This document shows, one piece after another, positions 25,768 to 34,165 of a DNA stretch of 59,574 bases (position 1 is the stretch's first letter; each line of letters starts with the position of its first letter). A program made the translations under genes and the position numbers. The notes under the pieces were generated by a model, which was given only the letters and a program-made list of their open reading frames with translations, searched no databases and was not told where the DNA came from. The stretch is from Bacteroidota bacterium. Its GTDB lineage: Bacteria; Bacteroidota; Bacteroidia; Bacteroidales; Porphyromonadaceae. The stretch lies in assembly GCA_023395395.1 (NCBI GenBank), contig JAEWZH010000007.1:1-59574 (forward strand), read 5' to 3'.

Positions 25768-26681
25768 TACGCTCTCTCTAATGGTTGAGTGGTACAGCGT
25801 AGGAGACCACCAAGTTTACTTACCTCACGGTAAGCGACTGGAATAGTCTCGATACCACGACGATTAAACCAGCCCTGAAGACGAGTAAAGGTGCTATCAA
25901 TTATGACCTTATCAGGGGCAATACTAAAGACATTTGGGTTCATCTCGTACATCTCCTGACGGCTAATGATAGCAGTATTCTCAGGTCCAAAAATAGATAG
26001 GATATACTCCCAGTCCTCTACATGTCTAAAGGCACCTGGGAAAAGGATACATTTGTCTTTCCCTACCGGCTGGAAGCAGCAGTCCAAGTGCAATACTCCA
26101 GTAAATGGGTCTGTATCATGTTTGATCAATTCGATTGGGATAATATCTTTTTTGGGGAAGAGATCTTTTAGGAACCCTATAGCATACTTATTGGTTCGTG
26201 CCATCTTATACTTACTATAGTTTGGGCTGAGGTAAGTTCCAAGGAAAATCTTATCGTGGAATAGAATAACATCGCCACCCTCGATGTGGACGTGCTCAGG
26301 GGGGATAATGACATTCTTTTGCTCTAACTCCTCATAAATCCCATCGTATGCCCTCATTTCAGCTTCACGATCAGGTATGATATTAGCACGAATCAGTTTA
26401 TTCTCAATAACAAAAGCCACATCACGCGCAAAAATCTGATTAACTCCAGGTAGCTCTTGTGGACGAAGCACCTCGATCCCTTCCTCCTTGAGCGCTGTAG
26501 CCAAACCTTCTACTTCTCTATTCAGAGCAGCATCAGACGGATAATTACCAGCAATTATGGTACTGTAGGTCTTAGCATCATACGCCTCGTCAAGTCTTGG
26601 CACAGGTCCTGGAGTAGACCCAAGTCCAACGATTACACTCTTGAGTTTTCCTGTCTCATCCTTTACGTTAAGTTGTCTCAT
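25764..26681 (-). CDS. DDAH/arginine deiminase-like guanidino-modifying hydrolase
   Basis: This is a member of the amidinotransferase/DDAH pentein superfamily, which cleaves or transfers guanidino groups. Visible catalytic-type residues are ARD (R86-D87), EGGD (E134-D137), His198 in LHLDCCFQP and the nucleophile candidate Cys296 in GLLRCTTQPL. At 305 residues it is shorter than arginine deiminase and close to DDAH-type enzymes. The substrate (arginine, methylarginine, citrulline or another) cannot be read from the sequence. The gene overlaps radA and lies two bases from the upstream quinone reductase gene. Confidence 0.8.
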   Translation of the reverse strand: MRQLNVKDETGKLKSVIVGLGSTPGPVPRLDEAYDAKTYSTIIAGNYPSDAALNREVEGLATALKEEGIEVLRPQELPGVNQIFARDVAFVIENKLIRANIIPDREAEMRAYDGIYEELEQKNVIIPPEHVHIEGGDVILFHDKIFLGTYLSPNYSKYKMARTNKYAIGFLKDLFPKKDIIPIELIKHDTDPFTGVLHLDCCFQPVGKDKCILFPGAFRHVEDWEYILSIFGPENTAIISRQEMYEMNPNVFSIAPDKVIIDSTFTRLQGWFNRRGIETIPVAYREVSKLGGLLRCTTQPLERAY

Positions 26682-26683
26682 AT

Positions 26684-27202
26684 TTATTTGCTACATATAA
26701 ATTTGATGTATTCCTCACAATTCTCCGCCAACCTCTCTTCATATCCTGGGCTCTCGGAGGCATAAAAAGCGAAATAAGCGCCCCCCTCCGCTTGGATAAA
26801 ATCAGCCGAGCCCTTGACAAAAGAGAGATAGACCCCTAAAGAGGTCTGGCTAAATGCAACTTCAGGAGCACCACAAGATGTGGCTACTTCTATGAGCTTG
26901 CCCTTGAGAGCATGAGGACAATCACCCCATGCCCAACCTTCAGCCCACACGGTATCCAACCACTGCTTCATAATCGCTGGTGGCATATACCAATACAAAG
27001 GAAACTGGAGTACGATCCTATCATACTGTTCTAAAAGATCTTGCTCTTTTTTTAGATCAAATGTTCCATCTTCTCTCAAGGCTTCGTTAAGAAGGTGTAC
27101 CCTGATATTCTCCCCTTCATAAGGTCGAAGTGCTTCCACCCAAGCACGATTGACTACAGAATTAGATAGGTCGGGATGCCCGACAATCACTATTGTCTTC
27201 AT
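26684..27202 (-). CDS. KefF/MdaB-like NAD(P)H quinone oxidoreductase
   Basis: This is a flavodoxin-fold (Flavodoxin_2) FMN/FAD-dependent quinone or nitro-reductase, 172 residues. Signature sequences are IVIVGHPDLSNSVVNRAW at the phosphate-binding N-terminus, IVLQFPLYWYMPPAIMKQWLDTVWAEGWAWG, and a GxxGxYxxF-like SLGVYLSFVKGSADF region. Such enzymes perform two-electron quinone reduction in the cytoplasm. It is first in the operon with the DDAH-like gene and radA. Its -7 element is at 27234-27241. Confidence 0.85.
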   Translation of the reverse strand: MKTIVIVGHPDLSNSVVNRAWVEALRPYEGENIRVHLLNEALREDGTFDLKKEQDLLEQYDRIVLQFPLYWYMPPAIMKQWLDTVWAEGWAWGDCPHALKGKLIEVATSCGAPEVAFSQTSLGVYLSFVKGSADFIQAEGGAYFAFYASESPGYEERLAENCEEYIKFICSK

Positions 27203-27233
27203 TCTTTTATCTATTAGATTAGCTTTTGCGACA

Positions 27234-27241
27234 CAAATTTA
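27234..27241 (-). promoter_or_regulatory. Predicted -7 element for the quinone reductase-radA operon
   Basis: The minus strand reads TAAATTTG, matching TAnnTTTG, 32 bases upstream of the ATG. Confidence 0.5.
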
Positions 27242-27317
27242 CCCACAATAACCGAGATTATTAGTATATTGAGGGCAGAAGAGGAGGGACATTTGCGTAT
27301 CATAATGCACAATTCTT

Positions 27318-27725
27318 ATGGAGACTAATGAGATTAATAGTAAAGCAACGGGCTTTAAGAAAGAGTATTTCCTCAAAACTGCATCTCCTCATAGCATCTG
27401 GAATCAGATATCCACGGCTAGAGGCCTTTCGGAGTGGTTTGCTCCTCGAGTAGATATTACCCAAAATACTATTCATGTCTATTGGGATGAGCTAGGAGAT
27501 GATCGGGAAGCGACAATTCATAAGAGAGAGATAAACAAACTCTTTGAGTGGAGATGGAATGATGATCCCGAGAGCTTTATCCGCATGGAGATTGTAACCA
27601 CAGAACTTTCAACCAGTGCTTCTTTATTGGTTACTGATTACGACAAGGGGCTTGATCTCGAGTCTTTGAAGCAGATATGGGAGCTCCACGAAGAGCGCCT
27701 TTATGCTAGCCTTGGCATCTTCTAA
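27318..27725 (+). CDS. START-like (SRPBCC) domain protein
   Basis: This is a 135-residue single-domain protein of the Bet v1/SRPBCC fold, close to the Bacteroidota START-like group. Features are SPHSIWNQISTARGLSEWFAPRVDI at the first helix/strand, DREATIHKREINKLFEWRW across the sheet, and a long C-terminal helix (LESLKQIWELHEERLYASLG). The fold binds hydrophobic ligands; no ligand can be assigned. It is a single gene between two minus-strand groups. GACATTTG upstream at 27289 resembles a -7 element with a mismatch. Confidence 0.75.
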   Translation: METNEINSKATGFKKEYFLKTASPHSIWNQISTARGLSEWFAPRVDITQNTIHVYWDELGDDREATIHKREINKLFEWRWNDDPESFIRMEIVTTELSTSASLLVTDYDKGLDLESLKQIWELHEERLYASLGIF

Positions 27726-27814
27726 TAGATTACAAATCTGCTATCTTTCGACTTTGTACCCCCTACTATTTGTTAGTTCATTGGATGCACCACTCCCAGT
27801 GATTATCATAGAGG

Positions 27815-28192
27815 TTACATATTAAGTACAATAGACCACAGTGCCAAGAGACCCAAAGCCAATAATAAGATAAATAATAGACGCCATATCTTACGTCTAT
27901 CCGTCTTTCGCTCGTCATCCAGCTTCTTTTCAATCACTTCTGGACTGTCACTTTGACTTGGAATTATACCCGCCTCCTCTAGTGTTTTGAGAGCTTCATT
28001 CAGTTCCTCTTCCCTGACCATAAGAGAAACACCGAGCGAAAGCCCTGGTATGACATTCGTATTCTCATTCTCTACACGAACAAAGAAACCCTTGTCACTT
28101 AGCAAAGAATGAGCAACGTGTATATAATTAGCATCATTTGAGTTAAGAATCTCCACCAGTCCTCCCCTATTCCAAAATTTCTCCATAGTCAT
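27815..28192 (-). CDS. DUF2007-like protein with C-terminal membrane helix
   Basis: This is a 125-residue protein. The N-terminal about 80 residues resemble DUF2007 (LVEILNSNDANYIHVAHSLL, then MVREEELNEALKTLEEAGI), a small ferredoxin-like alpha/beta domain proposed to act in signalling. A charged linker (KKLDDERKTDRRK) precedes one C-terminal transmembrane helix (LLFILLLALGLLALWSIVL), so it is probably a tail-anchored inner-membrane protein. The start overlaps the end of hemG by 26 bases; Met3 is an alternative. The function is unknown. Confidence 0.7.
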   Translation of the reverse strand: MTMEKFWNRGGLVEILNSNDANYIHVAHSLLSDKGFFVRVENENTNVIPGLSLGVSLMVREEELNEALKTLEEAGIIPSQSDSPEVIEKKLDDERKTDRRKIWRLLFILLLALGLLALWSIVLNM

Positions 28193-29594
28193 CTGCTATT
28201 CTTTTACCTAATTTCATTCCTTGGGTAATTCTATTAGCCATCCCAATGCCGTCTATCATTCCTCCAGCGAGGTGCAGCCCCGGATTGGCTTTCTCTATTT
28301 CTTTCATATCCCTTTGACGTATCTCAGTAGCTAAGTCATACTGAGGAATCGCCTTAGGATAGCGCTCTACGTATACCATATCTGGCAATATATCCTTAGG
28401 TATTTTCATCATAGCGTATAGCTCCCGTAGTGCTATCTCCTTCTGGTCTTCGGCTGTACTACTGAAGAATAGTTCTTGATTTCTCAATCCGCCCATAAAT
28501 ACCGTAAAGAGAGCTCCATCTGAGTACTCAGTCCTACTCTTAAAGCACGAACTGGGGAAAAGTATCCCAAGTACTTCTCTTCTCTCTTTGCTTGGAACCA
28601 ATGCGCCAAAAGCGGCATGTGGAATATCTGGCAAGTGCTTAAAACCAACACATACTTCGGTAATTGGAGCGTAAGGAAGTGTAGCAATATTAGCAAAACT
28701 ATCGCCCCACTCTTTTGGAAATAAATCAGGAAGAATATCTGCTCGTACCGTAGTTACTACATGCTTGCTCACAAGCCTATGCCCTACTCCACAACTATCT
28801 ACGAAAGAGGTCGCCCATGCTTCCCCAAACCTATCTATCTTTATACTCTTAACCTCGAGCTCAATCCTACCAGTTCGCACTATTTTTTTAGATAGAGCTC
28901 TAATTAAATTTTCCAATCCTCCTACAGCTGAAAATATCTTTTTCGTAGCTTTTTTGTCTCGCTCACTCTTGGGTTCCTGAGCTTTCTTGATGGCTCCACC
29001 GATAAAGCTTCCATACTTTTGCTCCAAGTCATAGAGCTTAGGCATAGCCAGCCGTGTCACCAACTGATATGGATCTCCAGCATATATACCTCCGATAAAA
29101 GGATCAATAGTATACTCCACAATACTCTTCCCCAACCGTCGTTCTGCTAGTTCTCCCACAGTTTCATTAGGGTTAGTCCCTTTCTTCCTAAAAGGCTCTA
29201 AAGGCATTCCCAACTTATCTTTCCAAGAGTAAAGAGGTGTAGTCAGACCACTCCATATACCGCAAGGAATTGGATGAAATCGGTCGCCCTTCCAAATCCA
29301 TCTACTATTAGCCGCGTTATCAGCAACTTCAAGCTCAGCATCAGGAGCGGCATATTCAAAAAGCTCTGCCACCTCAGGAGTAGACAGGATCCCAGTATTT
29401 GGCCCGATTTCAAAAACGAAACCGTTTTCTCTTAGTGTCTGCACCTGTCCCCCTAGCCTACCACTATGCTCGAGAAGTACAAAAGGGACACTCTGCATAT
29501 CCAGCTGTGTTGCAAGAGACAAACCTGTAAGTCCACCGCCTATAATTACTACGGGAGTTTCCTCCCGTATTGTATCATCCTCCATAATCAACAC
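28167..29594 (-). CDS. Protoporphyrinogen/coproporphyrinogen oxidase (HemG/HemY type)
   Basis: This is an FAD-dependent oxidase of late heme biosynthesis, of the HemY/PPO family. It has the dinucleotide-binding motif VVIIGGGLTGLSLA near residue 15, the second glycine motif LLEHSGRLGGQVQT, a central PFIGGIYAGDP signature and the C-terminal FAD-binding stretch GLHLAGGMIDGIGMANRITQG. Length 475 is normal. In Bacteroidota the gene is often called hemG. It may act on protoporphyrinogen IX or coproporphyrinogen III. The neighbouring nrf genes need heme, though they have a separate promoter and terminator. Met4 is an alternative start. Confidence 0.9.
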   Translation of the reverse strand: MLIMEDDTIREETPVVIIGGGLTGLSLATQLDMQSVPFVLLEHSGRLGGQVQTLRENGFVFEIGPNTGILSTPEVAELFEYAAPDAELEVADNAANSRWIWKGDRFHPIPCGIWSGLTTPLYSWKDKLGMPLEPFRKKGTNPNETVGELAERRLGKSIVEYTIDPFIGGIYAGDPYQLVTRLAMPKLYDLEQKYGSFIGGAIKKAQEPKSERDKKATKKIFSAVGGLENLIRALSKKIVRTGRIELEVKSIKIDRFGEAWATSFVDSCGVGHRLVSKHVVTTVRADILPDLFPKEWGDSFANIATLPYAPITEVCVGFKHLPDIPHAAFGALVPSKERREVLGILFPSSCFKSRTEYSDGALFTVFMGGLRNQELFFSSTAEDQKEIALRELYAMMKIPKDILPDMVYVERYPKAIPQYDLATEIRQRDMKEIEKANPGLHLAGGMIDGIGMANRITQGMKLGKRIADDYGEILE

Positions 29595-29608
29595 TCAAAT
29601 TAGATAGA

Positions 29609-29616
29609 CAAACCTA
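29609..29616 (-). promoter_or_regulatory. Predicted -7 element for the HemG-type gene
   Basis: The minus strand reads TAGGTTTG, matching TAnnTTTG, 15 bases upstream of the first ATG. Confidence 0.5.
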
Positions 29617-29639
29617 CCTATTTTCTTACAATTTATACG

Positions 29640-29680
29640 AAAAAAGTGCTGCACTATTTGCGTAGTACAGCACCTTTTTT
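29640..29680 (-). terminator. Terminator downstream of nrfA
   Basis: GTGCTGCACTA (29646-29656) pairs with TAGTACAGCAC (29663-29673) with one mismatch. On the minus strand the stem is followed by a T run (plus-strand A residues at about 29639-29645). Confidence 0.8.
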
Positions 29681-29699
29681 ATTACCAATAATTAGAGAT

Positions 29700-31193
29700 T
29701 CATACCGCAAGGTTTCCCTTTGCTTTAGCACTCTGCAACCACTGTGGAACTACTGTCTGCTTAAATTCCTGCTTTTTCTGATGAAGCTCATCTGGATTTA
29801 GACCAATATATATCTGTGCTTTTTCCTTTGAGCTAATGTCAGGCATAGGTATTTCACCTTGATAACCATGTTTGCTGACTACTTGTGCGAGTACTAATCT
29901 TGCATCCATCGCACGCTGCACTCCTGCACTGAGGATGCGAGTAATCTCCTGTGGTGCGTGGAAAGAACCACCGTGTGTCGCTACTGCATAATCCCATCTC
30001 CACTGGCTTTGGCGGATTAGTTTAAGCACTGGAGCCATCTCTGCTTCGGTAGCGCCTAGCTTCCAAGCAAATTCTGCTTCTAGATGTGCACGTACCAGTT
30101 GCTGCTCCAAAGCATTGCGTACTTCTAAAGCCTTAGCTTGTCGATCATATACATTTTGCCTGAGCTCCTCCTCACTCTCGCGATGGCAAGTCTGGCAAGT
30201 ACGATCAATATTTCTAAGCGGGCTTGTGATATGGTGGTCACTAAACTTCACACCACCCTCACTCATATAAGGCATGTGGCAGTCAGCACATGATACACCT
30301 CGCTGGGCATGAATACCATGCTGCGCAATTTCATAATCTGGATGCTGAGCTTTGAGGATAGGAGCCTTGCTTAATGGATGGATATAATCGTAGTACTCTG
30401 CCTCATCAAAGTATGCCTCGGCATCCTCCATAGTCATCCCCTTATCCCAAGGGAATGTAAGATACTTACCATCTCCTTTGAAGTAATACTCTACGTGACA
30501 CTGGGCGCATACTAAAGATCTCATCTCCTGGTGAGTAGCCTTAGAAATATCCTTCCCCTGACGTTCAAAAGCCTCAATAAGACTTGGGCGTGAGATCTGA
30601 AGCTCCATATTTTCTGCATTATGACAGTCTGCACAGCCAATAGGATTTACTATCTCGTCTCCTAACTGACTCCAAGGACTCTTGTAATACTCTGCTACTC
30701 CCATCTGATTCATCATACGAGGGACGTCTGGACTCTTGCAAGTCCAGCAGGTCGCAGGCTGCATATCCTTGTCTCCTGCTACTCCTGGGTTTCCCACACG
30801 GAGGGTATTAATCATATCCTCAATGGCATGCATGTGCCCCCTAGGTGTTGTGTATTCACGGCTAAAAGCATAGCCAGCCCAAAAGATGACCATCTCAGGT
30901 CTCTGTGCCAAGACATCTACCGCATCACTACTATTATACATACTTACAAAAGTGGTGTCAGCAGTATCCTTCCATGTTTCAAATTGACGTGGATAGTTGA
31001 TGCCATAAATCTCATTTCTCGCTTCCCCATTAGGGATGTTGATCTTTTTATTGGCATAGATTGACTGTATCTCAGCCCTACGCTCCGTTACCGAAGCTGC
31101 CAGAAGTCCAAGGAGGAAAACCACTACTAGGGAAGCACCAAAGAGCAGCCATCCCACCCATGGTTTGAGTTTGCGTTGCTTGTCCATAGTCAT
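29700..31193 (-). CDS. nrfA: Cytochrome c nitrite reductase, ammonia-forming (pentaheme)
   Basis: This enzyme reduces nitrite to ammonium by six electrons in the periplasm. Five heme sites are visible: the catalytic CWTCK (C149-K153) and four CxxCH sites at C187, C229, C302 and C333. The active-site heme with a lysine ligand is diagnostic of NrfA. One N-terminal membrane segment (WVGWLLFGASLVVVFLLGLLA) serves as an uncleaved or cleaved signal. Length is 497 residues. It follows nrfH by 18 bases and receives electrons through it. Start may be Met1 or Met3. Confidence 0.98.
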   Translation of the reverse strand: MTMDKQRKLKPWVGWLLFGASLVVVFLLGLLAASVTERRAEIQSIYANKKINIPNGEARNEIYGINYPRQFETWKDTADTTFVSMYNSSDAVDVLAQRPEMVIFWAGYAFSREYTTPRGHMHAIEDMINTLRVGNPGVAGDKDMQPATCWTCKSPDVPRMMNQMGVAEYYKSPWSQLGDEIVNPIGCADCHNAENMELQISRPSLIEAFERQGKDISKATHQEMRSLVCAQCHVEYYFKGDGKYLTFPWDKGMTMEDAEAYFDEAEYYDYIHPLSKAPILKAQHPDYEIAQHGIHAQRGVSCADCHMPYMSEGGVKFSDHHITSPLRNIDRTCQTCHRESEEELRQNVYDRQAKALEVRNALEQQLVRAHLEAEFAWKLGATEAEMAPVLKLIRQSQWRWDYAVATHGGSFHAPQEITRILSAGVQRAMDARLVLAQVVSKHGYQGEIPMPDISSKEKAQIYIGLNPDELHQKKQEFKQTVVPQWLQSAKAKGNLAV

Positions 31194-31211
31194 TCAGTAT
31201 AAATATGATAA

Positions 31212-31820
31212 TTAGTCATTATTGCTTCTCAATTCATCAATCCATCTAGGGACTGGGCTTTTTGGCAACGGAGTAATAGCATTTGGCGTACGACTAAGGC
31301 TGGCGACTCCACCATGTGGCACATCTCTATGGCAATCCCAACAGGCACTGCTACTTCCATCACTGACCTCATTGCTTGCCAATAGACCTGTCTTGACCAT
31401 ATCGGTATTAAGCTGGTCATGGCACCGTACACAGTTATTGTAAATTACCCTTTGGCTAGCAGGGATTGCCTTCATAGCTTGTGGCTCGCCACCCATTGTA
31501 AATACATACGAGTGACGAAGTCCGTCGGTTGCTTTGAAGTAATACTTGCTAAAAATATTGTCATGAGGTACATGACAATCATTACAGGTCGCATCTCTGC
31601 CGTGTGAGCTGTGCATCCAAGTAGCGTAATAGCTATCCATCACGTGGCAATTGATACACGTGGCAGGGTCATCCCCCAAATAGCTCCACACCCTTGACAT
31701 ATAGACCAAATAGCCTAGCAAACCTGTGCCCACTCCTAGTATTAGCACTGCAGCCACCTTACTCTTGTAGGTAGGAAGGAGCGAATTTATCAGATTATTC
31801 CATCTACTTCTCAGCTTCAT
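31212..31820 (-). CDS. nrfH: Cytochrome c nitrite reductase small subunit NrfH
   Basis: This is a membrane-anchored NapC/NrfH-family tetraheme quinol dehydrogenase that passes electrons from menaquinol to NrfA. One N-terminal membrane helix (about residues 20-41) is followed by four CxxCH sites: C55-H59, C79-H83, C130-H134 and C160-H164. Length 202 fits. It has its own -7 element at 31849-31856, so nrfHA can be expressed apart from the upstream assembly genes. Confidence 0.97.
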   Translation of the reverse strand: MKLRSRWNNLINSLLPTYKSKVAAVLILGVGTGLLGYLVYMSRVWSYLGDDPATCINCHVMDSYYATWMHSSHGRDATCNDCHVPHDNIFSKYYFKATDGLRHSYVFTMGGEPQAMKAIPASQRVIYNNCVRCHDQLNTDMVKTGLLASNEVSDGSSSACWDCHRDVPHGGVASLSRTPNAITPLPKSPVPRWIDELRSNND

Positions 31821-31848
31821 ACACCTAATATATCAATTAACGTTACGT

Positions 31849-31856
31849 CAAAGTTA
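31849..31856 (-). promoter_or_regulatory. Predicted -7 element for nrfHA
   Basis: The minus strand reads TAACTTTG, matching TAnnTTTG, 28 bases upstream of the nrfH ATG. Confidence 0.55.
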
Positions 31857-31883
31857 TATAAAATATTCTGTTCTTGCAAATCC

Positions 31884-32684
31884 TCACATCCCATATGTAT
31901 GTACGCTCATGGCTGCAGAAGGTAAGTAGTTCACCCCATACCAGCACATTTGCAGGCAGATAAAGCTGATAGCAAGCAGCCAAATAGATTGTTTCACCCG
32001 TTTTGGATGAAATCTTCGATAGTGCAAAAAAATCAAATAGGCACACATCGTTATAGCTGCCCAAGTTTCCTTTGGATCCCAACCCCAATAAGTACCCCAA
32101 GCCTCTTTAGCCCAAATAGCACCAAGGAAGAGACCTATCATGAGGAACCCAAGTCCAGTGTAGACTAAATTATCCATCACATAGAGCTTATGTAGGTCAT
32201 CCTCACGACTCTTAAAAACCACATAAATCCCAACCAAGAGTGCTACACCAAGTAAACCGTACGAAAACATATAGGAAATGACATGAGGCACAAAGTAAAA
32301 GCTTTGAAGTGCCGCCATCATACTCTTGGTATGCATTTGAGGCTTCACAATATTGGTGATGATAAATACAGCTGCTAGCACGGTACTAAAGCTAAATATC
32401 CACTTATACCCCCACCTTACATATACCAGTACCCCTGAGAGGAGGACAAAGAAAGAATAAAATAGTCTGGTCTCTCCCTGAGTACGCATCGGTGGTCGCT
32501 CTTGACTGATCCACATGCCTGCGATAAAGAGTGAGTATACGAGTAGTGCCAATACCATCACAGATAGGGCAACACTTTTCTTATCTTTCCAAGCCAAATA
32601 CGTCGCCATCAAACCTACAACGATTGTAACGCTACCAAAATATGGGAATAAGTCCCAATTCATTGTTGTTAGAAATGCCTTCAT
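31884..32684 (-). CDS. ccsA: Cytochrome c assembly protein CcsA/ResC type
   Basis: This is a multipass inner-membrane component of system II cytochrome c maturation that brings heme to apocytochromes. It has about eight hydrophobic segments and the tryptophan-rich heme-handling motif WGTYWGWDPKE at 196-206. Conserved histidines in VPHVISY (about residue 134) and near the C-terminus are probable heme ligands. Length is 266. Its start overlaps the resB stop by four bases. Being upstream of nrfHA, it likely serves NrfA, which needs a special CxxCK attachment. Confidence 0.93.
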   Translation of the reverse strand: MKAFLTTMNWDLFPYFGSVTIVVGLMATYLAWKDKKSVALSVMVLALLVYSLFIAGMWISQERPPMRTQGETRLFYSFFVLLSGVLVYVRWGYKWIFSFSTVLAAVFIITNIVKPQMHTKSMMAALQSFYFVPHVISYMFSYGLLGVALLVGIYVVFKSREDDLHKLYVMDNLVYTGLGFLMIGLFLGAIWAKEAWGTYWGWDPKETWAAITMCAYLIFLHYRRFHPKRVKQSIWLLAISFICLQMCWYGVNYLPSAAMSVHTYGM

Positions 32685-33982
32685 CCCTTCTCTTCCTCAT
32701 TTCTCCTACTCGTAGTAGGTGAATTCGCTGGACCAAGTAATAGAAATACCGCACCCGCAAATAGTACCCAAATAGATACTAATACTGGAGTGAGCCAAGG
32801 GTCATATACCAGCTCTACCTCTGTGGTAGTCGCCCAGCGCCTTTTCTCCTCATCATAATTCAATTGGTACACATACCAACCATTCACCCTAAGAGGATGA
32901 TTTACAGATATAGTCTTCTCCCCCATCTCTCCGCTCTGCAAAAAATACTTCAACGTGGCATAATACTGACGAATCTCAGGATACGGCATCACGATACTCA
33001 ACTCATCACCCAATCCCAAAGCTCTGTGTGGAAATAGGAAGCTACCACAGCTCACCCATCCACTGTGCACTTTATCACCTTTGCGTGCTGTGATTTTAAC
33101 TGCAGGAGCACCTCCCATACTAGCAAATTCGCTAAATACTATCGTACTGTCATTGACCATAGGAGCAGCTAGTGGCAACAATTCTTCCACCCCTACCTCC
33201 CAGTCAAGAAGTTTACCATTCGTGGGCACCTCCTCGATATGTATCATATCGGGCATACCCTCAGGTAGTACCTTACTCGACAGCCCATCCAGAAACATAA
33301 GCTTTGGTGGGTATTCATCCAGAGTGAAATGCTTTAGCTCGAGCGCAATAGGTAGCTCTACCATTTCATCGGAAGATTGAGAAACTGCACGCCACTCTAC
33401 CTCATCCTGTGTCAGAGCCATCGTATAGCGCTTCATATTTCCGCCACTAACCAACGCAAATGTCAGGAAGCAATACAATCCAAGGTGGTTGAGTATAAAA
33501 CCTATATTATGTGCATCAAACTTAAACCTCACAATCCTCTTCACAGTGACAGCCCCCAAGACCAAAAGCAGATAGAGATAAGAGATATTGAATGGATACG
33601 AGTGAATCATTGCACTCCAGCCAGAACTATGAAATAGTCCACTCAGACCAACTGCCATACGGGGATCCACTTGAGTAGAAAATCCCATAATTACCAACTG
33701 TCCCATCAATATCACAATTGAAGTAATAGTAGCGGCAGGAGAAACCAAAAATCGAACAATGGTAGGCATCTTATCTCCCTTTGACGCACGCCATCCGACA
33801 AATATAGATACCGTCAGTAATAAAACAACCACTATGGTACTGATAGGATGCACAAAACTCCCAACGGGCACGTGTCCCACAATCCACTGCCATAGATAGC
33901 TCACTAACAATAGCCCCACGACTATCAGCCAAGCCTCGGGATAGCCCCAAGGAGCACTCCAAATAGTACGCTTATCTTTCAT
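32681..33982 (-). CDS. resB: ResB-like cytochrome c biogenesis protein
   Basis: This is a membrane protein of 433 residues acting with CcsA in system II. There are N-terminal membrane helices (WLIVVGLLLVSYLWQWIVG, TIVVVLLLTVSIFVGW), two more before a large periplasmic segment (about residues 190-400), and one C-terminal helix (WLTPVLVSIWVLFAGAVFLLLG). This matches the ResB layout. The periplasmic part carries MKRYTMALTQDEVEWRA and VNHPLRVNGWYVYQLNYDE, as seen in Bacteroidota ResB-like proteins. It is first in the resB-ccsA-nrfH-nrfA run. Confidence 0.88.
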   Translation of the reverse strand: MKDKRTIWSAPWGYPEAWLIVVGLLLVSYLWQWIVGHVPVGSFVHPISTIVVVLLLTVSIFVGWRASKGDKMPTIVRFLVSPAATITSIVILMGQLVIMGFSTQVDPRMAVGLSGLFHSSGWSAMIHSYPFNISYLYLLLVLGAVTVKRIVRFKFDAHNIGFILNHLGLYCFLTFALVSGGNMKRYTMALTQDEVEWRAVSQSSDEMVELPIALELKHFTLDEYPPKLMFLDGLSSKVLPEGMPDMIHIEEVPTNGKLLDWEVGVEELLPLAAPMVNDSTIVFSEFASMGGAPAVKITARKGDKVHSGWVSCGSFLFPHRALGLGDELSIVMPYPEIRQYYATLKYFLQSGEMGEKTISVNHPLRVNGWYVYQLNYDEEKRRWATTTEVELVYDPWLTPVLVSIWVLFAGAVFLLLGPANSPTTSRRNEEEKG

Positions 33983-34012
33983 GTTCTTGTAAACTTATTT
34001 ACAGTCTCGCAA

Positions 34013-34020
34013 CAAAGTTA
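34013..34020 (-). promoter_or_regulatory. Predicted -7 element for resB-ccsA
   Basis: The minus strand reads TAACTTTG, 31 bases upstream of the resB ATG. It is identical to the nrfHA element and to that at 48671. Confidence 0.55.
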
Positions 34021-34165
34021 GCCAAATATAACTAATTATACTGTATCGATTCGCACAAATACATATTTTTCATTATCGTCAAGTAAAAAATCTAAAACTA
34101 TTATAGTCTGATATTTTCCACAAAAAACATCAGGCTGTGAAATAAAAATAATAAAGTTTTTGAGA

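Noticed and set aside
32696..33380. Plus-strand frames opposite resB
   Set aside because: They are shadows of the resB coding sequence with low-complexity Ser-rich translations.
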